From: Carya illinoinensis
Taxonomy: Eukaryota; Streptophyta; Magnoliopsida; Fagales; Juglandaceae
Assembly (NCBI RefSeq): GCF_018687715.1
Contig: NC_056758.1
Location: 15,808,501-15,872,500 of the forward strand
Direction of reading: 5' to 3'
DNA length: 64,000 nucleotides
In this document: piece by piece, positions 12,980 to 25,344 of the stretch
How the letters are laid out: each line of letters opens with the position of its first letter
Position numbering within the stretch: the first letter of the stretch is position 1
Program-made: the position numbers and the translations under genes
The notes under the pieces: model-generated
Databases searched by the model: none
The model's input: the letters and a program-made list of their open reading frames with translations, nothing else
Told to the model about the DNA's origin: nothing

Positions 12980-13715
12980 ATTATTATAAATTAAGTTGTG
13001 ATTGTTTCATTAAAAAAAAAAAAGTTTTTGCATCGGTTATCTTAATCTTGGCATTCCTATAAATTTTCACAGCTTTTCATGCATAAATCAAGTAGTACTT
13101 TCATTTTGTTTTTGACTTATTGTCTGTTTTTATTAATTTTTTGTGTTGATCACTTGTTACATTACGATTAACTTATTGTCCAACGTTGGAATTAATTGAA
13201 AAAATATATAAAAATATCATGTGCATATGTTTTAGGAAACAATGAACGAAAAAGTTAACAAAATTAATTTAGAAAGAGAAAATTCGGACGTTTTCTTTAG
13301 AATAGAATTTTGTCTATCTAAATTTGAACATGCAATAAAATTCTTGATAGTCTACTTTCAAATATAACAATGTCGATTTCCGTTAATTTTCTTTTTTATG
13401 CATACAAAAAATATAATTAAATATTGAACTTGATTTATAATAGTTAAATCCTGAAAACAAAATAGACAAAAAAAGGAAGAATAAAGTGTTTCTTCATATT
13501 TTTGGAGAGAGTATGGAGCCAATAAATTCAAAGATAGAGTTTCTTATTTATAGATAATAAAGTGATACAGCTATTCAATTGTGGGATAACACAATAATTA
13601 AGACATGGTTACTTTTTCAAATGTTACCACAATTTGTGCAATAGTCCAACATATATGTTGTCTTCCCTAACTCTATGCAGAGCTAATTAAGAGTGCAGGA
13701 GAAAGCATTAGAGTT
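12980..13715. other. Intergenic upstream of LINE
   Basis: AT-rich, no gene seen. The stretch just before 13716 (for example agctaatt at 13681) could belong to the LINE 5' region or flank. A matching agctaatt near 19138 after the LINE tail is a weak candidate target-site duplication. Confidence 0.4.
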
Positions 13716-14621
13716 GTGACAATGCAGTATATATATCTCCTTTTAGCTCTAGAGAAGCTTGGGTGGAGGGATAGTCTTGCCTACTTGTTGAGTGAGGGAG
13801 GAAGAGGTGGTTGCATGATTGAAGCCTTGGTGGAGATGGAGGATCTAGAGGAGAGACGTGATCAACTCATGAAGCTAATAGCAGAAGAGAATGTTGAAAT
13901 AGAAATTGGAATGGAACAAATAGAGAAGGTGTTAGTGGAGGGTGAAAGGTGTTTGGTGGGGAAACGAATCTTTGATCAAAGGATGAATAAGGAAGTCATT
14001 AGATCAACTATGTCAAAGATCTGGAGGTTGAATGGCTCCTTTACTATCCATGAAATTTGCTTGAATTTGTTTCTCATTTCCTTTGAGATCCAGAGAGATA
14101 AAGAGAGAGTAATGGATGGGAAACCGTGATTGTTTGATAGTCATCTTCTTGTTCTAAAACCATTCAAAGGTTTGACCCCTCTACAGAGAATGAACTTTGA
14201 TTTTGAGTGCTTTTGGGTACACTTGAATAATTTGCCATTGGCATGTATGACCCTTGATGTAGGCAACCAAATTGGTGTATCGATCGGCAGTGTTAAAGAG
14301 GTGGATATTAGTGATGAAGGGATTGGTTGGGGTAGTTACTTGAGGGTGATGATCGAATTGGATATAAGGAAGGTCATTACTATGAAAAGAATAGCCAACT
14401 TGGTAGGAAACGGAATCTGGGTGCCTTTGGCATACGAGAAGTTACCAAAATTGTGCTTCAGATGTGGGAGAATTAGACATATAGGTGGTGGATGTGATGG
14501 AGTTGGTGAAAAAATGCAATATGGGAGTTGGATGCGTGCACAACTTAGCTCTCGGAGGACTAGTATGGAGAGCAGGCAATACCAAGGTAGGGAGCAGAGG
14601 GAAGATAGTGAAGTGTGTTAA
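13716..14621 (+). pseudogene. LINE ORF1: DUF4283 domain plus CCHC zinc knuckle
   Basis: Two consecutive frames, 13716-14129 and 14130-14621, are separated by a single in-frame TGA at 14127-14129. Together they match the plant LINE/retroelement DUF4283 protein, an RNA-binding gag-like factor. The first half has a charged helix (MEDLEERRDQL) and the second a conserved core (FWVHLNNLPL). A CCHC knuckle follows (CFRCGRIRHIGGGC, about residues 109-122 of the second frame). The downstream 14622-15190 is a lysine- and glutamate-rich low-complexity linker with stops. Such proteins coat LINE RNA. This copy is interrupted. Confidence 0.75.
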
Positions 14622-15192
14622 AGTAGTGAGGGGCGGGGAGGGGAAGGGGTCATGAATTACATGACTCCAATGAACCAGGTGGGAAAAAAAAACAAACAGA
14701 GGAAGATCCATTGAGAGCTCAGAGTGAGGTGGAAGTTACAAGGGTGGTTCATAATATGGTGGCTGTGTTGGCAGAAAAAGTGTTTGATAAAAGTAGTCAG
14801 TGGAGTGGAAAAAAGGGGGAGGTAGGGTCAATCTCTATGACAAAGTAGGCAACATACAAGACTAATAAGGAACTTGTTGACAACTCTGAAGCTATAACGG
14901 TTGGACCCGAGGTAGAGGAGGGTACAGGTTCAGTTCAGCAACTGTCCTGTGCAAAATTGGTCCTAGTTGAGAAGAATGGGAAGGTAGAGGGGGGGAGGTG
15001 GAAGAGAAAGGCACGTAATACAGGTAATAAGAATCAGGGTGCCTTAACTAATGGTAAGAGAAAGCTGGTGGATGAGAAGGATAGTAGTCATAAGGAAGGC
15101 TTGAAGAAGAAAAGCTGACAGAATGACAGGGAGGAGTTGGTGGATTGTGAATAGATAATGGCAGACGCTGTTTACCAGCCTCGCCAAACATT

Positions 15193-16057
15193 ATGAAAAT
15201 CTTAAGCTGGAATTGCCAAGGGCTTAAGAACCCTTAGATAGTTCAAAACCTTTACCACATGGTGAAGGAAAAGAGACTTGAAATGGTATTTTTAATTGAA
15301 ACAAAACTTGCAGCTGACAAGTTTGATGGTATTAAGAAGAAGATGGGTTGGGAGGGATGTTTTTTTGTTGAAGCAAGGGGGAGGAAGGGTGGTTTGGCTT
15401 TATTGTGGAGTAAAGAGGTTAAGTTGGAAATAACTAACTTCTCTCATTTCCACATTAATGCAACAATAGGGTGTGAAGAAAGAAACTTATCATGGCTATT
15501 CATTAGCTTTTATGGCCAACTCGAAGCTTGTAAAAGAACAGAATTCATGGAAGTTGTTGTCATTGTTGAATCCATCTACTCAGATGGTATGGTGCATAAT
15601 GGGAGATTTTAATGAAATTACCTTTCAATATGAGAAATTGGGAGGGAAGCCTAGACCAGAATCACAAATGGAAGACTTTAGACAAGCCTTGGTAGAGAAT
15701 AGCTTGTTCAATGTGGGCTGGAAGGGGAATCTGTTTATTTGGAGCAACAAGCACTCAGATAACACATTCATGAAAGAGAGGCTTGACAAGGTTGTTAGTA
15801 AACTACTATGGTCTGAGATCTTTCAAAATGGAATTGTTGAGGTTTTGGATGCAAGCCAATTTGACCATAAGGTTTTGTGTTTAGATTTAAGCTCCAATTC
15901 TAAGTTGAAGAAAAAAGAAAAGAGCTTCAAGTTTGAAACAAAATGGATCCTGGATGAGGATGGTAGACCAGTGGTGGAATGGGCTTGGGACATAATTGCT
16001 GGGGTAACAGACTCTCTCATGAAGGTACAGTCAAAGCTGAATGTGTGGCAAGGGTGA
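15193..16057 (+). pseudogene. LINE APE-type endonuclease domain
   Basis: The domain begins MKILSWNCQGLKN at 15193, the standard start of plant LINE endonucleases (N of the first catalytic block). It continues with FLIETKL (the catalytic E block), GGLALLW and, after a frameshift at about 15480-15600, GDFNEI (catalytic D/N block). The last block, normally SDH, reads FDHKVL. A stop at 15235 breaks the first block. In active LINEs this enzyme nicks target DNA to prime reverse transcription. Confidence 0.8.
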
Positions 16058-16289
16058 TTTAAGTCGATGGAGTTATTAGAAGGAGAAGGATGCAAAGGCA
16101 TTGTTGAAGCAAAAAACTGAGTTGCTAAAATAGCAACAGGACAATGAGAGGCCTCATAATGTGAAAATGATTAAGCACCTACAAGATGGAGGTGGGGTTG
16201 ATGCTAGGGCAAATGGACTTGAAATGGAGACAGAGAGTAAAGAGGAACTGGTATCAGTTGGGAGATAAGAACACTAATTCCTTTCACTC

Positions 16290-17549
16290 TTGTGCCAGTC
16301 AGAGGAGAAGAAGAATCAGATTAAAGAAATCACAGATTCCCTAGGTAACATGGTGACAAACCAAGAAGGGATAAAGAGAGTTTTTCATGAGTATTTTAGC
16401 AAATTGTTCAGCTTTTCTAATCCTACAAGGGAGGCTATAGATATGTTCATTAGAGACATGGACTCGAGAGTCACTAGTCAAATGAATGTTGATCATCAAA
16501 AAGAGTTTACTAAAGCTGAGGTGGAGGAGGCTTTAAAGCATATGGCCCTATTAAAGTTCCCTAGACCTGATGGGTATGGTGCATGCTTTTACAAAGCATA
16601 TTGGAGTGTTGTTGGGGTGGAAGTGTCTAATACCATTTTAAGCTTCTTAAATGGTGATGGGTAACTGGAAGGCAATGTTAACAACACACTCATTGCTCTC
16701 ATACCTAAGGTGTCTAATCCTGCTGCTACTGCTAATGAATTTAGACCTATAAGTTTATGCAACGTGCTATATAAACTGGTATCTAAGGTTTTAGCCAATA
16801 GATTGAAGAAAATTCTCCCAACCATTGTTTCTCATAACCAATGTGCATTTATTTCTGGAAGACTCATTATAGACAACGTGATGGTAGAATATGAAGCACT
16901 CCACACTATAAAAACAAAGAAGAAAGGGAAGGATATGACCCTCAAACTGGACATGTCTAAGCTATATGATAGAATAGGGTGGAGATATTTGGAGGCTGTA
17001 ATGAAGAGGATCAGTTTTGGAGAAAAATGGATTTCTTTGGTCTTGAAATGTGTGACTATGGTTACATACTCTATGCTTGTAAATGGTGAACCTGAAAGTA
17101 TTATAAAACCAACAAAAGGGTTAAGGGAAGGGGATCCTATCTCCCCTTACCTTTTTATCTTTTGTGCAGAGGGGCTATCCTTTCTGATTAATGCTATTGA
17201 GAGAAAAGGGGTAATAAGAGGGTTTGATGTTTCAAGAGGGGGTACAAGAATCAGTCATCTCCTTTTTGCTAATGACTATCTCATTTTTGGTAGGGCTAAG
17301 ATGGTTGAGTGGCAACAAATACAAGGGCTTCTAAAGTTGTATGAAGATACCTTGGGCCAATGCCTGAATTTACAGAAAACTACTATATTTTTCAACTCCA
17401 ATACAGATATGCAAACCAGGTTGCAAATTAGAAATATGGTAGGGGTGTCTGTTTGTGGTAACTATGAAATGTACCTTGATCTGCCAACCATGATGGGTAG
17501 ATCAAGATACAATACCTTTGAAAACCTAAAGGAAAGGGTCTGGTCTTAG
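16290..17549 (+). pseudogene. LINE reverse transcriptase domain, catalytic motif altered
   Basis: Frames 16290-16664 and 16710-17549 carry the RVT_1 signatures: FRPISLCNVLYK, ANRLK, CAFISGR, LKLDMSK.YDR, GLREGDPISPYLF. The catalytic box reads FANDYLIF where active LINEs have FADD, so a metal-binding aspartate is gone. A stop at 16662 separates the two parts. The domain would make cDNA at the nicked target. This copy is inactive. Confidence 0.85.
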
Positions 17550-17979
17550 ATTAGTAGCTAGAAAAATACTTTATTATCACAAGCAAGAAAAGAAGTCCTT
17601 CTTAAAGCAGTTGTTTAAGTAGTCCCTACCTCTGCAATAAGTGTCTTTAGGCTACCTAACAAATTTTGCAGAGATATAACATCCCTGATGGCACGTTTCT
17701 GGTGGGGTCATAAATAATATGATAATAGAATTTAGTGGAGAAGCCAGAATCAGTGAAGGCAAGAGGAGTGGTGGATTGGGATTTAGGGACCTAGAATGTT
17801 TCAATATAGCTATACTTGCAAAGAAATGCTGGAGAATGGTAAATAATCCATCCTCTTTGGTGGCCAGTATTACGAAAGAGAAGTATTTTAGGCATGGGGG
17901 GCGATAAGCTTGCTCAATGAAACTTTTTCAGAGGAGGAAGTGGAATTGATCTAGAACATTAAAATTAGTAGATGGGGAG

Positions 17980-19078
17980 CAAGGGACAAAATGGTATGGG
18001 AACACTCGAATGATGGAAGATTTTCTGTTAAGAATGCTTATCACCTTGAGCATAAAAAGAAGAGAAGAAAATCTGGGGAAGCATCAGAAGGAGCTTGTGA
18101 AGATAAAGAATGGATTCTCATTTAGGGGCTTAATGTCCAAGGTATAGGTAAGCATTTCCTGTGGAAGGCATGTCACAATCTGCTGCCTACTAGAGATAAC
18201 TTGGCCGAGAAACATATCTTAAAGTCCAGTCTATATCCCATCTATGAAATAGAGTCAGAATCAACCATGCATGCTCTCTAGATTTGTCCTGTAGTCTCGG
18301 ATGTTTGGGCTAAATCAGAGAGCCCTATCCAAAAGTGGAGCAGCAATGAGTCTAGCTTCATGGATTTATGGATGAAACTTAATGAACATCTGAGAATGGA
18401 GGATGTGAAATTAGTAGCCTGTGTATTGAGAAAAATGTGGCTTAAAAGAAATGCATGACTATTTGACAGTAAATTTGCTAATCCAAGAATTGTGTTGAAA
18501 TCTACTAAGGAGGGGCTACATGAATTCACCACAGCTAATGAATTTCAACTAAAGACATAAGGGGTAGGGGGTTCAAATAGAAGGGGGGCTAGATGGGGAG
18601 AAGCCACATGGTATAAGCATAAAAGCTAATTGAAATGCAACCATGGATGCTGAGCTTAAAATAGTGGGTCTTGGTGTTGTGATTCTAGCGGGGAAGTTCT
18701 TACTTGTCTAAGTTCCATTGTGAAGCATGTATAGAAATCTGTTATTACTGAGGCATTGGACCTAAGAAGAGCTGGTTACCTATGTCCAAAATTGGGTCTA
18801 TCAAATGTGATCTTGGAAGGGGATTCTCAAGTAATTGTAAAGGCTACCAACAATGATGAAGAAGTCTGGGCAGATTATGGTAACATAGTTGAAGATGTTA
18901 GATTGTTATTACTTGATAAATTGGATTGGAATGTTAGGTTTGTATATAGAGAAGCTAATAACATAACTCATAAACTTGCAAAACTAACATTTATGTTTTC
19001 TGAGAAAAGGGTTTGGATTGAAGAAAGCCCCATAAAGATAAGTAGTGATATACAAAAGGAAAAATATAGTAATGATTG
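17980..19078 (+). pseudogene. LINE zf-RVT region and C-terminal RNase H
   Basis: From 17980 the translation shows DKMVWEHSNDGRFSVKNAY, then HNLLPTRDNLAEK, typical of the zf-RVT domain that follows plant LINE RT. From 18756 the frame LGLSNVILEGDSQVIV...DWNVRFVYREANN is the RVT_3 RNase H (the conserved EGDS and REAN blocks). Stops occur near 18122, 18280, 18457 and 18556. The stop at 19076-19078 ends the reading frame, and the A-rich tail follows. Confidence 0.8.
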
Positions 19079-19139
19079 AGTTACTATGATACATCAACAA
19101 AGGAGGTATTCTTGACTTCAAAAAACAAAAAAGCGAAGC

Positions 19140-19990
19140 TAATTTGGTTCTAATTCATACACAAAACCAAGAACTGTTTACAAGGGATCATTGGACCATT
19201 GGATTGAGCCATTACATTGGTTAAGATTAATTCTATTTAATCCTAAATATATATAATTCTTTTTTAAAGCATATGACCTAATCACAATTTAGACTGTTTT
19301 CCCAATCTTAATACGATTGGATACTAATCTCATGTGATATTAGATACAGTCTTAGGATATATAAATTTTGCGCACTACCCTTAAAAAAAGTGGGGTCTAT
19401 TAGGGGTGGGCAACTGGGCTTTGCCACCCATCTCCACCCAGTCAGCCCCCACTTTCACCCCTGGTCATTAGATACCAGGGTGCCCGCACCTAGAAACTCA
19501 CGTGAGGACGGGGTTGGGGCCAGGGTTGGGCCCTTGCCTACCAATTCTAGGCCCCATCCATCTGCATATATATTAATAGATATACACACACACACATACA
19601 CATAAATATGTTTAGGTTTTGAGTTTCGTATAAATGTAGAAATTCTCAATCCCAATTGCCTAGCCATTGTCCCCCCCCCCCCCCCCCCCCGCTCCTCCAT
19701 TTTAGTATTTTATGTCATCGCATTGCCCTCTATTAGTTTCCCTCACTATCATGGTCTCTCTCTCTCTCTGTCGTCGCCTCGGTATCTCTCTCCTACATTA
19801 TATTCCTTGACACCTAGATATGATAATACTTTCACATCAAAACTGTTGAACTCAAAGCATGTGCATTATCTAAGGAAGAAGTCAAGTCTGCTTGAGGAGC
19901 TCCCACCTTCACTTGAAGATTGATGACTGTTATTGTAATGGTGGCATAAGGTTTTAATATCATTTTTCAATATTCTAATGAACTTATTAG
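19140..19990. other. Spacer with GC-rich repeat-like block and homopolymer
   Basis: 19399-19560 is GC-rich and begins taggggtgggcaac, like a hAT terminus, but no partner end was found. A (CA)/(TA)-rich stretch at 19563-19605 and a 20-base C run at 19671-19690 follow. A (TC)n stretch lies at 19754-19770. The frames here (19390-19605, 19455-19700) are products of this simple sequence. Confidence 0.45.
19671..19690. repeat. Poly(C) tract, 20 bases
   Basis: Uninterrupted C20, preceded by ttgt and followed by gctcctcc. Its exact length in an assembly is unreliable. Confidence 0.9.
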
Positions 19991-21490
19991 CCTTCTCACT
20001 ACTGAGGATATCCCTAATCTAGAACTTTATAATAACCAATTTACATTGGGGATCAAGAATCACAACCACAAATAATAACTTGTTTATTTTCTCAATATCT
20101 CCCAAATATTTATCATACTTAGATTTTCTCCTTATAGCCATACTATTTAACAACCTAACACTGCTTCCACAACTCCACTAAAAGTGGCCATAAAGTCCCG
20201 CTCAAAGTACATGTTCACAGTACAATATAAAACAATTTCAAAACTGAAAAAAATACCTCACATTATCCCAATCACAAGTGTCTAGAGGTCCAAGCCCTTT
20301 CTCCTCGTTGTGTCCTCTAACAAAGTATGATATAGACCTCTATCTTCGATTTCCATCCTCTCGACAGCCCTCATATACTTTTCTGCTACATCCAACAATG
20401 TGTAGATCAAGTTTTATCTTGTGAAAACGGCCAATGTCAACAACTACCACATGGGATTCTTAGTTTGACACAAGACTTAAAATTGTCAAGCCTTTGGGGG
20501 GAAGACTTCACATATCTGACAATATTGTGGACCCAAATAAATGACTCATCAACTTTCTTAAGACCATCATGGACTATGAGATTGATAAAGTGAGCACATT
20601 CAATTGTTTTGGTAAGAAATTTTTTTAATTCCCCAATTGGTCATACCTTCATCCAACTTCTTTCCAATAGATGAATCTTTTTTTTTTTTTTAATCTTGAA
20701 TCCACTTGAACCCCAAGATTTGCTTATGCAATGTCCACTCATTATCAATGAAATGGGATGTGATACACATATAACTTAGGTTCTGATATGACGCCCGCGT
20801 ATCAGTTGTAAAAGAAACTCTTTGCCCAGTTTTGATAACATATCCTTCATGAGAGCCTTCTAGTTGAATGCATCTTCAAATAATCTCTCATGGCCGTATA
20901 CCGTGAAAGAATAGGAAATTGTGGCTTAAGATTAGCTACAAAATTGCAAAATCCTTTTCCTTTAATGGTGAGAAAAGGCATCTCATCCATTATAATTATA
21001 ACAGCTGATAGCAACTCCCTCACTCTCTTCTTATTATCATGAGGGATTGATAGTCTTTTACTACTCATACCATCAATGGCAATCATTTTTTCATAACTTA
21101 GCTTCCTTTGATCTTTAGCCATCAACCTATCGTGTATATATCTTATTCCTCACACAACCATTCAAATGTGCTATCAAAACTACTGGCCCTTGCTTCTTAG
21201 AGTGACAACCAAAACAATTCCCATAATGATGACACCTTGCTTGCGGGTTATCACTATCACCCTCAATTTTGGTGAAATGATCTCATGTTCATGACCCTCT
21301 CTTGTTAGGTCATGGTGGTTGACTGTCACCACACTCCACTTCTTCTGATTCATTAAGTTCATGACCTTCATGTACTCAACTACTTGCACAAGAAGTAGTT
21401 GTAGATGTGGGTTTAGGGGTGGATATCCAAGTCGTCGATGTAGACATTAAACCATCAACATTAGTATCATCGTTCGGAGTAAGTGTAGCT
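19990..21490 (-). pseudogene. Decayed hAT transposase (BED-finger, RICESLEEPER-like)
   Basis: Read on the minus strand from about 21490 down. A serine/threonine-rich N-terminus leads into a BED-type finger near 21285-21160 (WDHFTKIEG-like context, CHHYGNCFGCHSKK). Next comes a conserved block at 21125-20847 (EMPFLTIKGKGF, LKPQFPILSR), then RVSFTTDTRASYQ and YMCITSHFIDNEW near 20825-20720, and CAHFINLIVHDGLK near 20600-20550. The tail to about 19990 has TCDWDNVRYFFQF and SKYDKYLGDIEK. These are the ordered landmarks of plant hAT transposases, which cut and paste elements with 8-bp target duplications. Several frameshifts and stops break it. No terminal repeats were located. Confidence 0.8.
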
Positions 21491-22009
21491 TCGATATCCA
21501 TATCCACTTCAAAATAGATACAACAACATAGCAAGAAAATGAGATAAAATTTATAAAATTAATTGAAACATAAAAATGACTCAATGAAATGCAACACTTT
21601 ATTAACTAATAAGCAGAAAAACTTTCACATAGAAAACTTTCATCAAGCAACAAACATTGAAAATCAGCACATCTACCATTTTAGAAACCTACAAATAGAT
21701 TAATAACTTACAAGATATCTAGGTATCATAAAACAACTACGCAAAGCAAAACCCCTTATTCAGGTCATACTCTGACGGTTTAGAAATTACCTACCTTGAT
21801 AATTGCTTTAAAACAAGTTGGCTAAATATCTCTAGTATCACCCTTTAAGTAATAAATCCATCACTACTCCTTATTCACTACTAACTAAAGGAATATGGAA
21901 ATTGAAAGCACCCAACAAGGCACATTTTTTGTTTTCATGAAGACTCCAAAAAGTCTGGGTTCAAATAGATGAAAGTGATATTGAGCTGGATTGGTACTTA
22001 TTGTTGAAT

Positions 22010-22220
22010 AGCCCGATTTGAATAGTGGGTTAAGTTGAGATGAAAGTTTAAAATATTATTTTTTAATATTATTATTATTTTAAGATTTGAAAAAGTTGAA
22101 TTGAGATTTGAAAAAGTTGAATTATTTATTATATTTTGTGTTGGAAGTTGGGAAAGTTGTAATGATTAAATGAGATGAGTTGAGTTGAGTTGGGTTGGGT
22201 TGGGTAACCAAACGGCACCT
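22010..22220. mobile_element. MITE, hAT-like, with GCCGTTTGG-type ends
   Basis: The right end on the minus strand reads aggtgccgtttggttaccca and the left end agcccgatttgaatag, a weak inverted match of the common plant (A/T)GG(C/T)NCCGTTTGG type. The interior holds short tandem repeats: two copies of a block containing gatttgaaaaagttgaatt near 22084-22120, and a gagtt/gggtt pentamer run at 22170-22204. Confidence 0.45.
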
Positions 22221-22815
22221 AAATGTGAGAAATGTTTTACAAAGGTACTGAAAATCAAGAAAGACTAGAATTGGAAATGTTATCTCTCTCAGAAAGAAAG
22301 TCTCAATATCACACTTAAGTTCCATTTAAACTTAGATCAAAGCCATGCCAGTTGGGTTCTCCCTTGGCCATTCCTATTCAAAAATTTCAATAGTTGTAAA
22401 GAAGGTACTAAAAAATAGGGAACATGTTTTCTATTAGATTTCTAATTGTTTTAAGAAAATAATGAACTTTCTGATAGAACACCAATATATACTTCATAGC
22501 CTTATTCTTAATTCTCTACTCTAAAAAAATCAAAATATAGTCCTGCATGCTATTACCATATCTATGATTTTTCAACATATCCACATGAATTCACAATTAA
22601 GGAAAGAAAAAGCCTTCCATTGAAGTGTGTGTATCCCAATTAGTAGAAGGGATAGTGTGTGTGTAGCCCAAGCATTCAACTTGATAAAGATGATGAAGTT
22701 TTTTTAAAATACCCATAAAAATCAAACAAACTCTCAAACCCTAGGTAGATTGTAATTAGCATCTAAACCACCACACAAACTCTCAAACCCTCATTTTTTA
22801 CCTTGTAATAGACTT
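22221..22815. other. Intergenic, no gene seen
   Basis: AT-rich spacer without recognised coding or transposon features. It ends at the inverted repeat at 22816. Confidence 0.45.
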
Positions 22816-22854
22816 AAATGATGTCGTTCCGTTTAAAATGGAACGACATCATTT
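22816..22854. repeat. Perfect 15-bp inverted repeat containing gatgtcgttcc
   Basis: Arm aaatgatgtcgttcc (22816-22830) and arm ggaacgacatcattt (22840-22854) are exact reverse complements around a 9-base loop gtttaaaat that is itself nearly palindromic. AT-ended, ACGAC-containing palindromes of this type recur in plant genomes as small foldback-like repeats (from memory). Confidence 0.8.
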
Positions 22855-23049
22855 CAATCAATGGTAGATTAATTGTGGGTTTATTAGAAGCACAATAATG
22901 TCATTTTGCAAAAAACATTTTCAAATATTAGGAGTTCAAAGCCAATCTTGGCTACAACTCTGACTCCGATAATTTGCTGGGCAAAAACTCTAACTCCAAT
23001 TCTTATCAGACTCAGTGCAAGTGTTGGATGTCAGAGTGAGGAAGTTTTT

Positions 23050-23420
23050 GCCCAACCATATTGCTCACATACCATACGAGCTTATCCGTTTAGGTTGCTC
23101 GCCAAGGTGGGTAGCACTATTAATCCTTACATCGCTTGCTGAGATGGTGAACATTATTGTTCCTTATATTGCTTGTCGAGATGTTGAGCACTATTGTTCT
23201 TTTCATTACTCGCCAAGGAGGGACCAACTGAACCTCATAATACTTGTATTAGGGTTGGCACTTTACCTCACTTACAGAGATGGCGAGCGCTATCACTTGT
23301 TATATCGCGAGTACCTGAGTCTCGTAATGCTTGCCGAGCACTAGAGAAATATTCATTCTTATGCTTATTCGTCTAGTTGATGAGCAATATCTTTCCTACA
23401 TATGTTGCTCACCAAACAGC
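23050..23420. repeat. Degenerate tandem array, about 37-bp unit
   Basis: Units start near 23094, 23134, 23171 and 23207 with a (gct)cgcc/gag-aggtggtgagcactattnttcctta pattern, then continue more diverged to about 23420 (for example tggcgagcgctatca at 23281, cttgccgagcac at 23331). GC content is higher than the surroundings. The open frames across it (23015-23344 and neighbours) merely reflect the array. Not CRISPR: there are no spacers and the units are adjacent. Confidence 0.55.
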
Positions 23421-23424
23421 AAAC

Positions 23425-25180
23425 ACTTCTATTTCAAAATGCACGCTTGGTAGCGAGTACTTCGTAAGAGTGGCTAATGAAAGTGAATAGGTCAAGAACA
23501 TCATAATATGGCCAACAAAAGATACAAATCTTTCTTACTCATAAGATGACAACATAATTAAATTTCCATCCCATACAACCGTGAAAATATTTCTACCTTT
23601 CCTATGAATAAGTCCCACTCAGATCCCCCTCCTCAAGCATCAGGTCCTCTACGGAAAAATCTGGGTACCCATTTTTTGATGGAGTGGTAAGGATTACTAT
23701 GGCTATGGCAGCTGGTAGATAGTATAACTCTAATACTGAGATATTAGAGAGAAACCAATAGTTTCCCCTTACGTCTTGCTATTGGTCATTTATTATCATG
23801 GGATGGCTAGCTGCCCAAGAGTAAATTTGCATTCTTTTGTACAATAACTAGATTTTGGATATGGTTATCTACAATGATGGTAATTATTGTGCTTGTAAAG
23901 TTCTCAATGATTGTGCTACTGTATAGCTCCATCTAAAAAGAATAATGATGGGAAGGGATGAAGTTCCACAACTAAATAAATGAAGTTAGTGCCGATAATG
24001 TGAACAAATAAGCAGATTATCATGAACAATTTATAATGAGCAAATATTGAACAATATAAAGGTGCAACAAATGACATATAGGTTTTTCACTTTAATCTAA
24101 ATGAATTATATCATTAATTGCATCAATTATCAATACAAAATTGAATATAACAAAGCCATATTATATGAAGAAGACATCAAATAACCAATCATTTATCAAC
24201 GTGCTTATTCTTTTATCTTTTTCTTGTCTTATTCCAAATTCACACATTTGTCATTGTTCACTATCATTTGTTCATAGTATCCTCTAACCTACACGCATGG
24301 TCTTACCCCTCAAGTGAGTTGTTCACCCTTTACTCCCCTTCATTACATAGGGCTTTCCTCTCACAGGATATCAACCGCTATTGTGAAGAGATCAATAAGG
24401 TTATTTGCATAGTACTTTTGACTACCATTACTTCTCTGCATGCAATTGTATATATAATGAGATAATACTACGATTCCTTGTTTTTTTTGTGCTTGTTTTT
24501 GTTTTATCTAGTATGGTATGTTGTTATATACTACCTTATGTAACCTATTGAACACAATAATATCTTAGGATTAACTCTGATAGTTAAAATTCAAAAGGAC
24601 GCACAACCCAGTTTTGTGTGTCAGACATGGCCTATGTAATAGAAATGGATTGCTAGGGGTATCACAATATCTGTTGTCATATCCAAATATAAAGCCTATC
24701 AAATTCGAAGAGAATTTAAATTTTCTTCAAGAAGTTGATAAGGATGCCACATGGGGACAATGGATTCTATCATGAATGAGTACTCCATTGCTAACATCAT
24801 CAACTTTACACCTAATATTCATTTAGATGCATTAAAATGTACTAGATGTATATACATAAAGGATAGAGATTCCTTAGAGTTCTTACCGGACTTTAAGACC
24901 TAAAGTGCGAAAGAGATATAGATATGAACTGGATATCATAATATTTATTGAACATTTAATGACATCCGAGAAATTCACTAGGACAATTATAAATATTTTG
25001 AGGTCCACTTCATGTGTATGTCTCACTCCCCCTATACCTTAAAGTCCAATCATGAACTCTAGGGTGTCCAAACCTCAACATATTTTTGAGTATAATCTTT
25101 TTTTTTTTTAAATGTACATGCTAGATGATATCATAACATCATTCGTAAAGTTCACATGTATCTTATGAATTAATTGGAGA
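23425..25180. other. Intergenic, no gene seen
   Basis: AT-rich sequence. Short open frames (such as 24268-24465) have no recognisable domain. No transposon ends were seen. Confidence 0.4.
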
Positions 25181-25344
25181 AGTGCTAGATATCAGTTCTT
25201 ATACATACAACCAGCAGCTGCAACCATAGGGGAATCGGCACTTGCATGTCAGTAAATATATTAAAAAAAATAAAAAACAAAATAGAGGAAAGGGAAAGAA
25301 AGACGTCTCGGGTCTGGAAGATAAAGTATTGGCCACATGCACTC

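Larger units (their letters stand above)
13716..19133 (+). mobile_element. Decayed near-full-length L1-type LINE (non-LTR retrotransposon)
   Basis: The domain order is that of plant L1 LINEs: DUF4283-like ORF1 with a CCHC knuckle (13821-14621), APE-type endonuclease (15193-16057), reverse transcriptase (16290-17549), zf-RVT region (about 17980-18480) and a terminal RNase H (about 18640-19078). Reading frames are broken by many stops and frameshifts. An A-rich tail (caaaaaacaaaaaa) ends near 19133. It shares plus orientation with no host gene and lies in spacer DNA. The 5' boundary is uncertain. Confidence 0.85.

Noticed and set aside
14442..14711. Minus-strand proline/threonine-rich frame
   Set aside because: Antisense to the LINE ORF1 knuckle region; a codon-bias shadow.
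23050..23420. CRISPR-like array
   Set aside because: The units are adjacent and diverged, with no unique spacers, in plant nuclear DNA.
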